Positions 24,097 to 33,820 are shown, counted from the stretch's first letter. The stretch: DNA of 64,000 nucleotides from Nostocales cyanobacterium HT-58-2 (GCA_002163975.1 CP019636.1:7257501-7321500); one strand, 5' to 3'. Notes: generated by a model not told the origin, from the sequence alone. A program made the numbers and translations.

Positions 24097-25422
24097 CTAC
24101 AGCATTAAAGATTCGGGATTTGTCTCAATCAACTTCGCCAAATCTTGTAAGAATTCTGCTGCATGGGCACCATAAATAATGCGGTGATCACAAGTAATAT
24201 TTACCTGCATCTGTTGCTTGACGCCAAATAAACCATCAGCTGTTGCTACGACTTGCGGACGAGATGCCCCAATTGCCAAAATAGAACCTTGTCCAGGAGG
24301 CAAAATCGCATCAAATCTATCTACACCGAACATCCCTAAGTTTGACACCGTAAAAGTGCCACTACTATACTCTTCTGGTTGTAGCTTTTTCGCTCTGGCG
24401 CGTTCTACCAATGATTTCCAATTGCGCGAGAGAGAATATATATCTACCATGTCTGCGTTCTGCAACACTGGTGTGATCAATCCCCCATCTTCCATTGCCA
24501 CTGCCACGGCAATATTAATACTGGAATGGTACACAATTCCTTGTTCTGAGTAGCTGGCATTAAGCAGCGGATGTTTTGCCAGGGTGACTGCTACGGCTTT
24601 TGCCAGTAACGCTGTCATCGTTACACCTTTGGACTTTATTTGTTTGTAAAGCTTGTCTAGCGCATCAGTGGTAATTGTGTAACCTATATGAATCACAGGC
24701 ACAGATAAGCTGGCTACCATGTTCCGTGCGACAGCATTTTGCAGAGTCGTCAAAGGTACTATTTGACCCGGAACTGCAGCAATTGCTGGCGTGGGTGTAG
24801 GTGCAGGAGCTACTTTGGTGGGTGTAGGTGTAACTGGGGTTATAGTTGGCGCTGGTTGTGGAGGTGCGATAGGAGTGACTGAGGCTGGTTGTGTGCTAGA
24901 TCTTCCAGCAGCTGCTTCTACATCTTCAGCGACGATGCGACCGTGGGGACCGCTACCAGAAATACCACTCAAATCAACTTTTAGTTCCTTCGCTAACTTG
25001 CGAGCTCGAGGTGAAGCTACGAGCCGACCATTTGAACGGCTAGAGGTTCCGTTTTGAGAAGCAGCAGGTGTTGCGACTTGGGTTGTCTGGGCCGTTTTTC
25101 CGGAACTGGCAGCACTTTCTTCATGTTTAACAGCGGTACTTCCAGAACTCGCTTGAGCGATCGCAGTTTCGATTTCAGCTTCAGTTTCTGCTAACAGGGC
25201 GATCGCAGATCCCACAGGGGCTGTTTCACCAGCTTGCACTACAATATGGGCAAGATATCCTTCATAGAAGGATTCCACATCCATATCTGCCTTATCTGAC
25301 TCGACAACCACCACTGTTTCGCCTTTTTCCACTTTGTCTCCAGGAGATTTTACCCAGGAAACAATTTTACCTTCCGTCATGGTGGAACTTAGCGCCGGCA
25401 TAAATACTTCGTAAATGCTCAT
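24097..25422 (-). CDS. pdhC: Pyruvate dehydrogenase E2, dihydrolipoamide acetyltransferase
   Basis: 441 residues. One lipoyl domain (1-78) with Lys44 in ESDKADMDVE, a Pro/Thr/Ala-rich linker, a peripheral-subunit-binding domain at about 135-172 (SPRARKLAKELKVDLSGISG), a second Pro-rich linker and the catalytic acyltransferase domain. The catalytic motif is DHRIIYGA with His413; the usual Asp four residues on is Tyr417, as in plastid E2. It transfers acetyl groups from E1 to CoA. The gene stands alone with its own terminator; E1 and E3 subunits are not in the window. Confidence 0.94.
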   Translation of the reverse strand: MSIYEVFMPALSSTMTEGKIVSWVKSPGDKVEKGETVVVVESDKADMDVESFYEGYLAHIVVQAGETAPVGSAIALLAETEAEIETAIAQASSGSTAVKHEESAASSGKTAQTTQVATPAASQNGTSSRSNGRLVASPRARKLAKELKVDLSGISGSGPHGRIVAEDVEAAAGRSSTQPASVTPIAPPQPAPTITPVTPTPTKVAPAPTPTPAIAAVPGQIVPLTTLQNAVARNMVASLSVPVIHIGYTITTDALDKLYKQIKSKGVTMTALLAKAVAVTLAKHPLLNASYSEQGIVYHSSINIAVAVAMEDGGLITPVLQNADMVDIYSLSRNWKSLVERARAKKLQPEEYSSGTFTVSNLGMFGVDRFDAILPPGQGSILAIGASRPQVVATADGLFGVKQQMQVNITCDHRIIYGAHAAEFLQDLAKLIETNPESLML

Positions 25423-25804
25423 ATGGGTGGTTTGGTGAATCGATAATTAATGGACTTTTACAGATGATTTGTCAGATCGAATTGTATCTTGACCAAGCTC
25501 CCTTCGGGGTAGCGTTTATGGGGAATCTGGGTGTCGGGTGCCGGGCAATATTTTTAAACTTTGAAAAAATAATAGTAAATGACGTTCTTATTTTTTCTAA
25601 TACCTTAGACCTCCACACCTTGATATTTCGATTTGCTCTTGCAGGAGAGGAACTATCTTAAGACTACAAGGTCTATAAGTTTGTATTTCTCATCACGGCT
25701 AATTAAAATTACCAATTCCACTCGCAAGCAAGAAGAAAGAAGGCGACACTCAATCTAAAATTCAAAATTGTTATTTAACCTGTTTGAATTTAGTGTTAAA
25801 TTTT
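25423..25804. other. Divergent intergenic, no gene seen
   Basis: 382 bp between the E2 gene and the next forward gene. A 65-codon open frame at 25464-25661 has no coding character or Shine-Dalgarno. It must hold the promoters for both flanking genes; nothing specific could be placed. Confidence 0.45.
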
Positions 25805-26326
25805 ATGTCGGCAAAGTTGAAGTTGTTTTTGATAGTGATACTTAGTATCTTTGCCACTGCTGCAACTGGTGTTTACATCACCCAACGCCAGCCGTCTGAA
25901 ATGGTTTCTGGTATGGAGCATGAGCCACTGCAGCAGTTTTCAGATATCAACATAGCAGAGATTCTCAACCCCGAGCGAGCCGATTATAACCCTGTTCCTC
26001 TAGAAAGTATCAACTCTCCACTCCAAGGTAGTGATCCTGCTGACCTTGCCCTCAATGCCTTTAATAACTTGGACTCAACCCGAGGAACTCGCAAGGTTGA
26101 GGTTTTTTATCCCCACTCAAACCAAGCGTTAGTGACGATTACGCAAATAGAGCCAGCCAAAAATTCTCTCAAAGCGATTAAATATCGAGTTGAACTCGCA
26201 ACTTTTGGGCGATCGCTTTTGGTTAGTTCTCCTCGTGTGTGGCAAATTGTTTGGGCTGGCTCCCAGGTACAATGTATACCTGGAAGCAGTATCCAAAACA
26301 CACAATTTAGCCAAATTTGTCAATAG
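25805..26326 (+). CDS. Membrane-anchored or secreted protein of unknown function
   Basis: 173 residues from ATG 25805. A membrane segment or signal anchor lies at about 4-24 (KLKLFLIVILSIFATAATGV), followed by a disordered stretch and then a soluble domain with ADLALNAFNNL, KVEVFYPHSNQALVTITQ and RVWQIVWAGSQVQC. The two late cysteines could form a disulfide outside the membrane. I do not recognise the family but the codon use and conservation-like pattern look real. It converges on the YlqD gene. A TTG at 25784 is an alternative start. Confidence 0.65.
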   Translation: MSAKLKLFLIVILSIFATAATGVYITQRQPSEMVSGMEHEPLQQFSDINIAEILNPERADYNPVPLESINSPLQGSDPADLALNAFNNLDSTRGTRKVEVFYPHSNQALVTITQIEPAKNSLKAIKYRVELATFGRSLLVSSPRVWQIVWAGSQVQCIPGSSIQNTQFSQICQ

Positions 26327-26366
26327 TTATTTATCACTATGCAACAACTAAAGACAAGTGACAAAT

Positions 26367-26816
26367 TTAAACATCACCGCGAATTTCTTCTACAACACCA
26401 TCACGTAGCACAATTTCTACCTGTAATTTGTTAATTAAGTTATCACCTGGTTCCACGCGGAAAAAGCCTTCCATTTGGAATTGGTTAACCTCTTGATCCA
26501 ACTCTAGAAACTGCACTTGCTGGAGGTTTTGCAGACTTTGATTTTTCTGCTCTAGAAGTTCAGTTTTCTTTTGATTAACTTGAACTTGAATATTCTCAAT
26601 TTGTTGTAGAGTTTGAGGACCAGGTGGTTGCAAGCTCTGCTTTTGCACTGCTGAAATTGCCCGTTGTCCTTCCATGTCAATTTGTTGCAGTTGCTGATCA
26701 ATTTGATTGATTTGCGCTTGCAGTTGCTGCTGTACTTCCTCTTTCCACAGAGGAGTGACGATCGCTTTGACGTTAACGACGCGTTTTAGGAGCAGTTGAG
26801 ATTTGGAGGCATCCAT
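26367..26816 (-). CDS. YlqD-like coiled-coil protein
   Basis: 149 residues. N-terminal strand LLLKRVVNVKAIVTPLWKEE, a long Gln-rich coiled coil at about 25-105 with heptads of Q, I, L and V, and the closing beta piece FRVEPGDNLINKLQVEIVLRDG and EEIRG. This order matches YlqD family proteins of Bacillus and cyanobacteria, whose role is unknown. Located 40 bp downstream of the acyl-activating enzyme gene on the same strand, so possibly co-transcribed. Confidence 0.75.
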   Translation of the reverse strand: MDASKSQLLLKRVVNVKAIVTPLWKEEVQQQLQAQINQIDQQLQQIDMEGQRAISAVQKQSLQPPGPQTLQQIENIQVQVNQKKTELLEQKNQSLQNLQQVQFLELDQEVNQFQMEGFFRVEPGDNLINKLQVEIVLRDGVVEEIRGDV

Positions 26817-26856
26817 AAATGTTTCACGTTCACTCTATAGTTTGTAGGTAGAACAA

Positions 26857-28830
26857 TCAGGCAAACATTCCGTTAATAATATCGCGATAGTGCTCCATCA
26901 CGACGTGTCGCCTAATTTTCAGTGTTTGTGTCATCATGCCATTTTCTATGGAAAACGGCTCCAGAATGAGCTTAAATGAACCAATACGGTCATCTGGTCG
27001 ATAGCCTGGACGATTTTGCACTTCCCGATTCAATTCTTGCCGAAACAAATCTTGAATCACCTTACTCTCAAGACTGACTTCCGTATTTTGTTCTTTGGCG
27101 GCTTCATCTGGTAAACGTAGATGCAGATTCTTAGCTTGAGCCCATTTTTCCAGGGCTTCCAAATTGGGGACAATCAATGCACCGAGACTGCGTTGGTCTT
27201 GTCCAACCAGCATTATCTGATCTATGTAGGGCGATCGCAAACACGCATCTTCAATCGGTTGCGGCTCGATATTTTCCCCATTGGTTAATACAATCGTATC
27301 TTTTGCTCGTCCGGTCAGAACCAAGTCATTCTGTGGTGTCACCCAACCCAAATCTCCGCTATCAAACCAGCCTTCAGCGTCAATTGCTTTCGCTGTTGCT
27401 TCAGGATTTTGGTAATAACCTTGCATAATTTGTGGTCCCCGTAGCAGCACCAAACCACGTTCCCCAACTGGCAGAGGTGTACGCGTCTCTGGATCAACCA
27501 CTTGAGTTTCTGTACCTGGTATGGGTTGTCCAGAAGAACCACGTAAATTGCGCCAAGGACGACGCGCATGGGTGACTGGAGAAGTTTCTGTCAAGCCGTA
27601 GCCCTGTAAAATCTCTACACCAATAATTTCAAAAAAGTTATCTATATGCTTAGGAAGTGCTCCACCACCGCTAATCACCTGCTTGATTCTACCCCCTGTT
27701 GCTTCTCGTACCTTGGCATAAACGAGTCGTTCTCCCAAAGCATGAAGTGGGAACAAAGCAGTTGCTTGAATGTTAGCCGCTAATTGCTCAACCATTGAGG
27801 GGTTAAGATTTTCTAAACTCAATCTTTGGGCAATTCGCCGCGCTTTGATGTACTTTTCGCTAACGCTTAGAAAGAAGTTAATCAGGCGTTGTTTGTTTGC
27901 AGGTTGTTCACGGAACTGCTTTTGTGCTCCTTCATAAATTGATTCCCATAAACGGGGTACACCCACCATGAAATTGGGTTTAAATTCTCTCAAATCCCGT
28001 TTGACAGACCGCAAGTTTGTGTAAATTTGAGTACAGCCTTGAGAAAGTAAAAAGTACTCACCGCTGCGTTCATAGCTGTGCCAAGTAGGGAGGATGCTGA
28101 GGACGATGTCTCCTGGTTGCGGTTGCACAACTGCACCCAGTGTTAAAACTTGGTGCATCAAATTGCCGTGAGTCAGCATGACACCCTTAGGTTTGCCTGT
28201 AGTACCAGAAGTATAAATCAGTGTTGCCAAGGTATCGTAAGTTTGCTTAACTGGCGTCAGTGAATTTTGTGCCCCAATCTCCATCAACTGGGTAAAGTTC
28301 ACTATTTTCAAGGTTTCGTCTATTGGTGGTACTTCATCACTAAGCAAGATAACCAGTTGAATTGGCAAATCGTGAAGACGTGGTCTAAGCTTGTTGAAAG
28401 TTTTTACATCTTCCACCACCAACGTCTTACTACCACTGTTTGCCAGGATAAATATAAGTTCTTCCCGTTCTGCTTGGGAGCTACGTACAGCATTAAATGT
28501 CCCAGCTGTCATAATGCCCTGGTCTGCAATGAACCAACGCGGACAATTGTCCGAAATAAGGGAGACACACTCTCCTGCTTTCACCCCCAATGCTTGCAAT
28601 CCAGAAGCAAATTGTTGAATTTTTTGAAATAGTTGCGTATATGAAATTACAACTTCTGGTTGAGCATGAGGATCACAGAGGGCGACAACATCACCACATC
28701 GCTTTGCTAACATCTCCCAAATTTCTGGCAGAGAATTTAGGTTAGAATAATCTGCTAAACGCTGTAATTCCCTGCGTTCTTGCTCAGTCACATTAGAGAA
28801 TATAGAAGAAATATCGTATGTTTTTGACAT
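26857..28830 (-). CDS. Long-chain fatty acid-CoA/ACP ligase (AMP-binding)
   Basis: 657 residues. AMP-binding motifs: TLIYTSGTTGKPKGVMLTHG near 210, the GYGLTETSPV motif near 420, GWFDSGDLGW near 500 and LTGRAKDTIVLTNGENIEP near 515. It fits the cyanobacterial acyl-ACP synthetase (Aas) group, which re-activates free fatty acids released from membranes, though the residues that separate CoA from ACP use cannot be judged here. It acts at the membrane or cytosol. The YlqD-like gene lies just downstream. Confidence 0.9.
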   Translation of the reverse strand: MSKTYDISSIFSNVTEQERRELQRLADYSNLNSLPEIWEMLAKRCGDVVALCDPHAQPEVVISYTQLFQKIQQFASGLQALGVKAGECVSLISDNCPRWFIADQGIMTAGTFNAVRSSQAEREELIFILANSGSKTLVVEDVKTFNKLRPRLHDLPIQLVILLSDEVPPIDETLKIVNFTQLMEIGAQNSLTPVKQTYDTLATLIYTSGTTGKPKGVMLTHGNLMHQVLTLGAVVQPQPGDIVLSILPTWHSYERSGEYFLLSQGCTQIYTNLRSVKRDLREFKPNFMVGVPRLWESIYEGAQKQFREQPANKQRLINFFLSVSEKYIKARRIAQRLSLENLNPSMVEQLAANIQATALFPLHALGERLVYAKVREATGGRIKQVISGGGALPKHIDNFFEIIGVEILQGYGLTETSPVTHARRPWRNLRGSSGQPIPGTETQVVDPETRTPLPVGERGLVLLRGPQIMQGYYQNPEATAKAIDAEGWFDSGDLGWVTPQNDLVLTGRAKDTIVLTNGENIEPQPIEDACLRSPYIDQIMLVGQDQRSLGALIVPNLEALEKWAQAKNLHLRLPDEAAKEQNTEVSLESKVIQDLFRQELNREVQNRPGYRPDDRIGSFKLILEPFSIENGMMTQTLKIRRHVVMEHYRDIINGMFA

Positions 28831-29095
28831 AACACATCTCCTAAATTAAAAAATTATTATATCCAGCATATTCCGATATCTAGCTCTAATAGCTAACTTC
28901 AAATGACACATTTCCTTCTGTCTATACCAATTTCCAAAATTTGAGAAATCTATTTATTAATAAAAGTTTATGTTATAGTTGAGTTATCTAAGATAAAAGC
29001 AATGCAAAATCTTGCTTTCACTGTATTACTTAAATATTGCTTTTAATTGAAGCAGTAAGAGCCTCATTTGTAGAAGTAAAGTAAAGTTATAACCT

Positions 29096-29341
29096 ATGCG
29101 TTTGCTGGATATTTCACTCTTAACGCTAATTAATATTGCTGGCTGTCTTGCATTTCCTAAGCTTCTATTTGTTGTTCTAGCTCTGCAAACTAGGCATGAT
29201 AAATTCTTGTCAACTGTTTCAAAAAGTCAAAAAAGCAAAGCTAAGCTTACCAGTTTTCCGTATTGTACAAGTTACAAATTGACAAATAATTCATTTTGTA
29301 AGTTTCGCCCCCATTTTTGTGATAAATGTTCTCCTTGTTAA
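29096..29341 (+). CDS. Small membrane protein A, paralogue with C-terminal extension (stop-codon loss)
   Basis: 81 residues. The first 55 align end to end with the 55-residue protein at 29622: MRLLDISLLTLINIAGCLAF versus MSLMDGLFLTLISTVACLAF, then P(K/R)LL and a tail closing in SFP. In the 29622 gene SFP is followed by TAA TAA; here the same place reads TAT TGT, so reading runs on for 26 residues ending in a Cys-rich tail (FCDKCSPC). One hydrophobic segment at about 5-28 suggests a single-pass membrane protein. Function unknown. The extension may be a neutral readthrough. Confidence 0.55.
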   Translation: MRLLDISLLTLINIAGCLAFPKLLFVVLALQTRHDKFLSTVSKSQKSKAKLTSFPYCTSYKLTNNSFCKFRPHFCDKCSPC

Positions 29342-29621
29342 CAATGATTTAGTTATCAGTTGACTTCTTTCAAAATCAATTGCATCATAATTGTATCAAA
29401 ATTGTAAATAAAATTTATATAAGTTAATACTTAACTGATAACTAAATCTAGTCTTGTTTATACTCCATCAATCAGTCTATGGTTATATTCAAAAAGTCTT
29501 ATATTAAAACTAACTTATAGACCTAACAAGAAATTCAAATTCTGCTTTTCCCCAGTTTCAATGAATTTTGTTTCAAAATAAGAAAATATAACAAGCACCT
29601 TTATGAAGAGGGGGATTATCT

Positions 29622-29789
29622 ATGAGTTTGATGGATGGTCTATTCCTAACCTTAATCAGTACTGTAGCCTGCCTTGCGTTTCCCAGGTTACTGTCTGTCA
29701 TTTTGGCTCCCAAGAAAAAACGCACTGAAGCAGTACAGGCTACTTTGTCCTCAAACGATGCTAGCTCTGAAGTGCCAAGTTTTCCATAA
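29622..29789 (+). CDS. Small membrane protein B (55 residues), paralogue of the previous gene
   Basis: ATG at 29622 is preceded by GAGGGGG (29608-29614), a strong Shine-Dalgarno. 55 residues: MSLMDGLFLTLISTVACLAF, then PRLLSVILAPKKKRTEAVQ and a polar tail ending in SFP, then double TAA. One membrane helix at about 6-27 followed by a KKKR patch suggests an N-out, cytosolic C-terminus orientation. It shares about half its residues with the 81-residue neighbour 526 bp upstream, a tandem duplication. Function unknown; single-pass small proteins like this often assist photosynthetic or NDH complexes. Confidence 0.65.
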   Translation: MSLMDGLFLTLISTVACLAFPRLLSVILAPKKKRTEAVQATLSSNDASSEVPSFP

Positions 29790-29970
29790 TAAACAAGAAA
29801 TAGGAACTGCAAATGCACACAAATGATTTTGTGTGCATTTGTGTTTATCTATAATTATTCTTGAATCTGATGAAGATAAACCGAGTTTCTATGAGAGACT
29901 AGGTTGCTAATTGAATAAAATCGGCATATAGTGCAACCAAAACTAGTAAATCTTTGACATTGGGGCGGTG

Positions 29971-31095
29971 ATGGAAGAACTAGAATCATACCAACCGCTG
30001 AACTTATTTGAATACAAACAGCTAGCTACTAAATGCCTGTCTCAAATGGCATTGGACTACTATGCAAGCGGTGCATGGGATGAAGTGACATTGCGGGATA
30101 ACCGGGCTGCTTTTGAAAGATTTAAACTTCGTCCACGAGTGCTAGTAGATGTTAGCAAGCGTAACGTAGTAACTCAGGTTTTGGGTCAACCACTTCAAAT
30201 ACCTCTGTTGATTGCTCCGATGGCATTTCAGTGTCTTGCCAATCCACAGGGAGAAATCGCTACCGCAACAGCAGCAGCATCGGCTGGTGTTGGCATGGTG
30301 TTGAGTACACTTTCTACCAAGAGCATAGAAGAAGTGGCGACAGTGTGTCACAATACAAATTCTCATGCTCCTCAATGGTTCCAGCTTTACATCCATAAAG
30401 ACCGAGGACTGACTCGTGCTTTGGTAGAAAGGGCTTACAGCGCAGGGTACAAAGCACTTTGTATCACAGTAGATGCTCCTGTCCTAGGACGGCGGGAACG
30501 AGATAAGCGTAATCAATTTGCTCTGCCATCAGGAATGCAACTGGCTAATCTTACAAATTTATCAGGATTGAACATTCCCCACAAAGAGGCAGAATCTGGA
30601 TTGTTTATTTATTTTGCTCAGCAACTCAATCCGGCGGTAACGTGGCACGATTTAGAATGGCTTCAGTCTTTATGTCCGCTCCCATTGGTAGTGAAAGGAA
30701 TTTTACGGGGAGATGATGCCGCTCGTGCTGTAGAATGTGGAGTAAAAGCAATCATTGTTTCTAATCACGGTGGTCGTCAATTAGATGGAGCGATCGCATC
30801 TCTTGATGCCTTAGCTGAAGTCGTCAATGCTGTGGGCGATCGTGCGGAAGTTTTGTTGGATGGTGGTATTCGTAGAGGGACTGATATCCTCAAAGCCTTG
30901 GCATTAGGAGCAAAAGCTGTCCTGGTGGGGCGTCCTGTGTTGTGGGGATTAGCCGTTGCAGGAGAAGCTGGTGTTGCTCATATCATCGAAATTCTTCGAG
31001 ATGAATTGGATGTGGCTATGGCACTCGCTGGTTGTGCAAGTTTGGAGAAGATTGATTCTAGTTTGTTATTTTGCCATAACCAGCGTTTTGTATAG
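29971..31095 (+). CDS. FMN-dependent alpha-hydroxy-acid oxidase (lactate/glycolate oxidase family)
   Basis: 374 residues from ATG 29971 (a GTG three bases earlier is equally possible). TIM-barrel with the family motifs YYASGAWDEVTL, IAPMAFQ, the catalytic His in IIVSNHGGRQLDG near 266-275, and DGGIRRGTDILKALALGA for FMN phosphate. It oxidises a 2-hydroxy acid with O2, giving a 2-oxo acid and H2O2. In N2-fixing cyanobacteria the homologue is mostly an L-lactate oxidase, in plants and algae glycolate oxidase; the sequence alone does not settle which. Converges on recQ. Confidence 0.88.
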   Translation: MEELESYQPLNLFEYKQLATKCLSQMALDYYASGAWDEVTLRDNRAAFERFKLRPRVLVDVSKRNVVTQVLGQPLQIPLLIAPMAFQCLANPQGEIATATAAASAGVGMVLSTLSTKSIEEVATVCHNTNSHAPQWFQLYIHKDRGLTRALVERAYSAGYKALCITVDAPVLGRRERDKRNQFALPSGMQLANLTNLSGLNIPHKEAESGLFIYFAQQLNPAVTWHDLEWLQSLCPLPLVVKGILRGDDAARAVECGVKAIIVSNHGGRQLDGAIASLDALAEVVNAVGDRAEVLLDGGIRRGTDILKALALGAKAVLVGRPVLWGLAVAGEAGVAHIIEILRDELDVAMALAGCASLEKIDSSLLFCHNQRFV

Positions 31096-31113
31096 GAAAT
31101 GCATGAGCTTGTA

Positions 31114-33264
31114 TTATTTTTGACTTTCCCGTCGCCATTTTTCTCTTATCAAGCGAATTTCATCAAAGCTATAGCTATCACCAAGATATTCTTTAATCGG
31201 TGTGAGGGAAATATCGCCAAGAATTTCTAAAACTTGTAAGATTTTCTGCTGCTTGTCTACAGGAACTAATAAATTTAAATCTACTGACTGATTCTTCTCT
31301 ATTAAATCGCACAGGTGACGAATAATTGTCGTAGGACGTAGATTACGTTTGGCGGCAATTTCTGTCACACTCAAACCTTGTTGGTGTAACTGTAAAGTCA
31401 ATAATTCAGTATCTGAAGGTAAGCCAAAAAAAGGTGAGGAATTTTGTTCTATCAAACCTTGTTCTTGACGATAGGCGCGAATTTCTGCAAGGAATTTTTC
31501 ACCATACTGGGAAACTTTATGACTTACTACCCCAGAAAGTTTACTGAATTCGGTTAAGGTTCGGGGTTGGATTTGTGCCATTAATTTTAAAGTCGAATCG
31601 GCGAAGATAACGTACGGCGGGACAGATTGCGCGTCAGCAATTTGTTTACGTAGCGATCGCAACCTCTGCAATAGCAATTCCACCTCTGTGGCTTTTTCAT
31701 TTCCTTCTTCCCAGGTTATCTTTTGTACTACAGGAACAGCAATGGAAACTATTCGTTGTCGTCGCATGACTTCCCAACTTAGGGCATTAAGTTTCAAGAC
31801 AGCGTAACCATCACTGGTTTGTTCTAGCAACCCTTGATGCAACAGAGAACGTCCTAATATTCGCCACTCATCTGCAGTTTTATCTTTGCCAATACCGTAG
31901 GTGGAAAGTTTGTCGTGTTCGTATTGCGTAATTTTTTGGGTTTTTGCGCCTCGTAAGACATCTATAATATGACCCATGCCAAATCTTTCTTTACATCGAG
32001 CCACGCAAGATAAAAACTTCATGGCTTCTATTGTCCAATCTTCTATTGGTTTGGGATAACGACAGTTGTCACAACCATCACAATTCCCTGCAAAACGTTC
32101 ACCAAAATAACCTAACTGAATTGTACGCCGACAGTCGGTACCTTCGGTGTAGTCTATCATCTGCCGCAGTTGTTGTTTAGCAATCAACTGTTCTTGAGGA
32201 TCTGGTTTTTGGTTAATGAGGAATTCAATTGTTTTGACATCACTGTAACTGTAGAAGAGTGTACAGCGAGAAGGTTCTCCATCTCTTCCTGCCCTACCTG
32301 ATTCTTGATAGTAACTTTCTAAATTACGAGGAATATCAAAGTGAATCACAAACCGCACATCCGGTTTATTAATTCCCATGCCAAAGGCAATTGTTGCTAC
32401 CATAACACGCACATCATCCCGAATAAACCGAGTTTGATTTTTGCTGCGTTCTTCATCAGTTAAGCCGGCATGATAAGGCAAGACTGAAATTTTATCGTGT
32501 TGTAGTTTCAGAGTCAGTTCATCAACTTTTTTGCGTGTCAAGCAATAGACAATTCCTGAACCTTCCGTTTCCCGAATCAGTTCCAACAATTCAGCGTAAG
32601 TGTGTTTCGTTTTAGAACGAACTTCGTAGTAAAGGTTTGTGCGGTTGAAGCTGGCTATATGAATGTTAGGTTGATTCAATCCGAGTTGTTGGATAATATC
32701 AGTACGGACACGCTCAGTTGCTGTAGCCGTCAGGGCAAAGACAGGAATATCTGGGTAGCGTTTTCGCAGTGACTTGAGTTGGCGATACTCTGGACGAAAG
32801 TCGTGTCCCCACTCAGAGACACAGTGTGCTTCGTCGATCGCCAGGGCAGAAATCCCAACTTGATGATGCACGAGATCGAGAAAAGGGAGAAATCTTTCAC
32901 TCAGCAGACGTTCTGGGGCGACGTACAACAGTTTGACTTTTCCACTGAGGATATATTCTTCGCGCGATCGCACTTTATAAGCATTGAGACTGCTATTAAG
33001 AAATGTTGCTGCAATCCCATTATCTCGTAGTGCTTCCACTTGGTCTTGCATCAAAGCTATCAGCGGCGACACCACCACTGTTAAACCTTGTTTTAGAAGT
33101 GCTGGTAGTTGAAAGCACAAAGACTTTCCACCACCCGTAGGCATAACAACTAGTAAATCCCGATTTTGTAGCGCTTGTTCTACAATTTCTCGCTGTCCAA
33201 GGCGAAAGCTATCGTAGCCAAAGTAATATTTTAGCGCTTGTTCTAAATTGGGATTGTGTGACAT
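31114..33264 (-). CDS. recQ: ATP-dependent DNA helicase RecQ
   Basis: 716 residues from the ATG at 33264; a TTG at 33285 is less likely. Walker A is TGGGKSLCFQLP near 42, the Walker B/aromatic-loop region is DEAHCVSEWGHDFRPEY, and motif VI-like ESGRAGRDGEPS follows. The zinc-binding domain has Cys ligands in the GNCDGCDNC stretch, then a winged-helix domain and an HRDC domain (SVPPYVIFADSTLKLMAQ). It unwinds recombination intermediates and stalled forks. The extra C-terminal region (about 100 residues, with an HTH-like AAKRNLRPTTIIRHLCDLI) is common in this RecQ group. Confidence 0.95.
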   Translation of the reverse strand: MSHNPNLEQALKYYFGYDSFRLGQREIVEQALQNRDLLVVMPTGGGKSLCFQLPALLKQGLTVVVSPLIALMQDQVEALRDNGIAATFLNSSLNAYKVRSREEYILSGKVKLLYVAPERLLSERFLPFLDLVHHQVGISALAIDEAHCVSEWGHDFRPEYRQLKSLRKRYPDIPVFALTATATERVRTDIIQQLGLNQPNIHIASFNRTNLYYEVRSKTKHTYAELLELIRETEGSGIVYCLTRKKVDELTLKLQHDKISVLPYHAGLTDEERSKNQTRFIRDDVRVMVATIAFGMGINKPDVRFVIHFDIPRNLESYYQESGRAGRDGEPSRCTLFYSYSDVKTIEFLINQKPDPQEQLIAKQQLRQMIDYTEGTDCRRTIQLGYFGERFAGNCDGCDNCRYPKPIEDWTIEAMKFLSCVARCKERFGMGHIIDVLRGAKTQKITQYEHDKLSTYGIGKDKTADEWRILGRSLLHQGLLEQTSDGYAVLKLNALSWEVMRRQRIVSIAVPVVQKITWEEGNEKATEVELLLQRLRSLRKQIADAQSVPPYVIFADSTLKLMAQIQPRTLTEFSKLSGVVSHKVSQYGEKFLAEIRAYRQEQGLIEQNSSPFFGLPSDTELLTLQLHQQGLSVTEIAAKRNLRPTTIIRHLCDLIEKNQSVDLNLLVPVDKQQKILQVLEILGDISLTPIKEYLGDSYSFDEIRLIREKWRRESQK

Positions 33265-33474
33265 AAAAGACTGTGTTGCAAACAAGGCATGATGCCTGAC
33301 TTACATCATAATCAATCTTTAGCAAGTAAGACGAATAACACTTTTGCCAAGCTATTGCATAACAACTTACCTTGTGTCAGAAGAATCCTTCTCAAGAATC
33401 CCAATGCTGCGGCTTCGTCTAACGTCCTCGGAGTGTCAAAATGTTATATGTAGCGTTATTAGCATTCGTGACTT

Positions 33475-33759
33475 ATGCCGAAAGCAATCTGGAATGGTGC
33501 TGTGTTAGCCGAAAGCGATAACACCGTAGTTGTGGAAAGCAACCATTACTTTCCCCCTGAGTCAGTTAACAAGCAGTACTTTAAGGACAGCAATACCCAT
33601 ACAACTTGTCCGTGGAAAGGTGTTGCGAGCTACTACAATATTGAAGTTGACGGACAAGTCAACAAAGACGCTGCTTGGTACTATCCTGACGCCAAGGAAA
33701 AGGCAAAGCAAATTGAAGGTTATGTTGCCTTCTGGAGAGGTGTAAAAGTCGAAGCTTAA
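33475..33759 (+). CDS. DUF427 domain protein
   Basis: 94 residues, a complete single DUF427 domain: MPKAIWNGAVLAESDNTVVVESNHYFPP at the start, the hallmark CPWKGVASYYNIEV and AAWYYPDAKEKAKQIEGYVAFW. The family has a compact beta fold of unknown function and occurs across cyanobacteria and actinobacteria. It stands alone and is followed by a stem-loop that looks like its terminator. Confidence 0.9.
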   Translation: MPKAIWNGAVLAESDNTVVVESNHYFPPESVNKQYFKDSNTHTTCPWKGVASYYNIEVDGQVNKDAAWYYPDAKEKAKQIEGYVAFWRGVKVEA

Positions 33760-33775
33760 TAAAGCTTAATATAAT

Positions 33776-33820
33776 TTAACTCAGAACCCCAAAGTGGCGG
33801 AAGCCACTGGTCTGAGTTAA
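33776..33820. terminator. Stem-loop after the DUF427 gene
   Basis: TTAACTCAGA (33776-33785) pairs perfectly with TCTGAGTTAA (33811-33820), and inside it GTGGC/GCCAC forms a second small stem. No long T-run follows, so it is either a Rho-independent terminator of the weak type or a dispersed palindrome. Confidence 0.5.

Noticed and set aside
25464..25661. 65-residue ORF between E2 and the 173-residue hypothetical gene
   Set aside because: No Shine-Dalgarno, no coding-type composition, sits where divergent promoters are needed.
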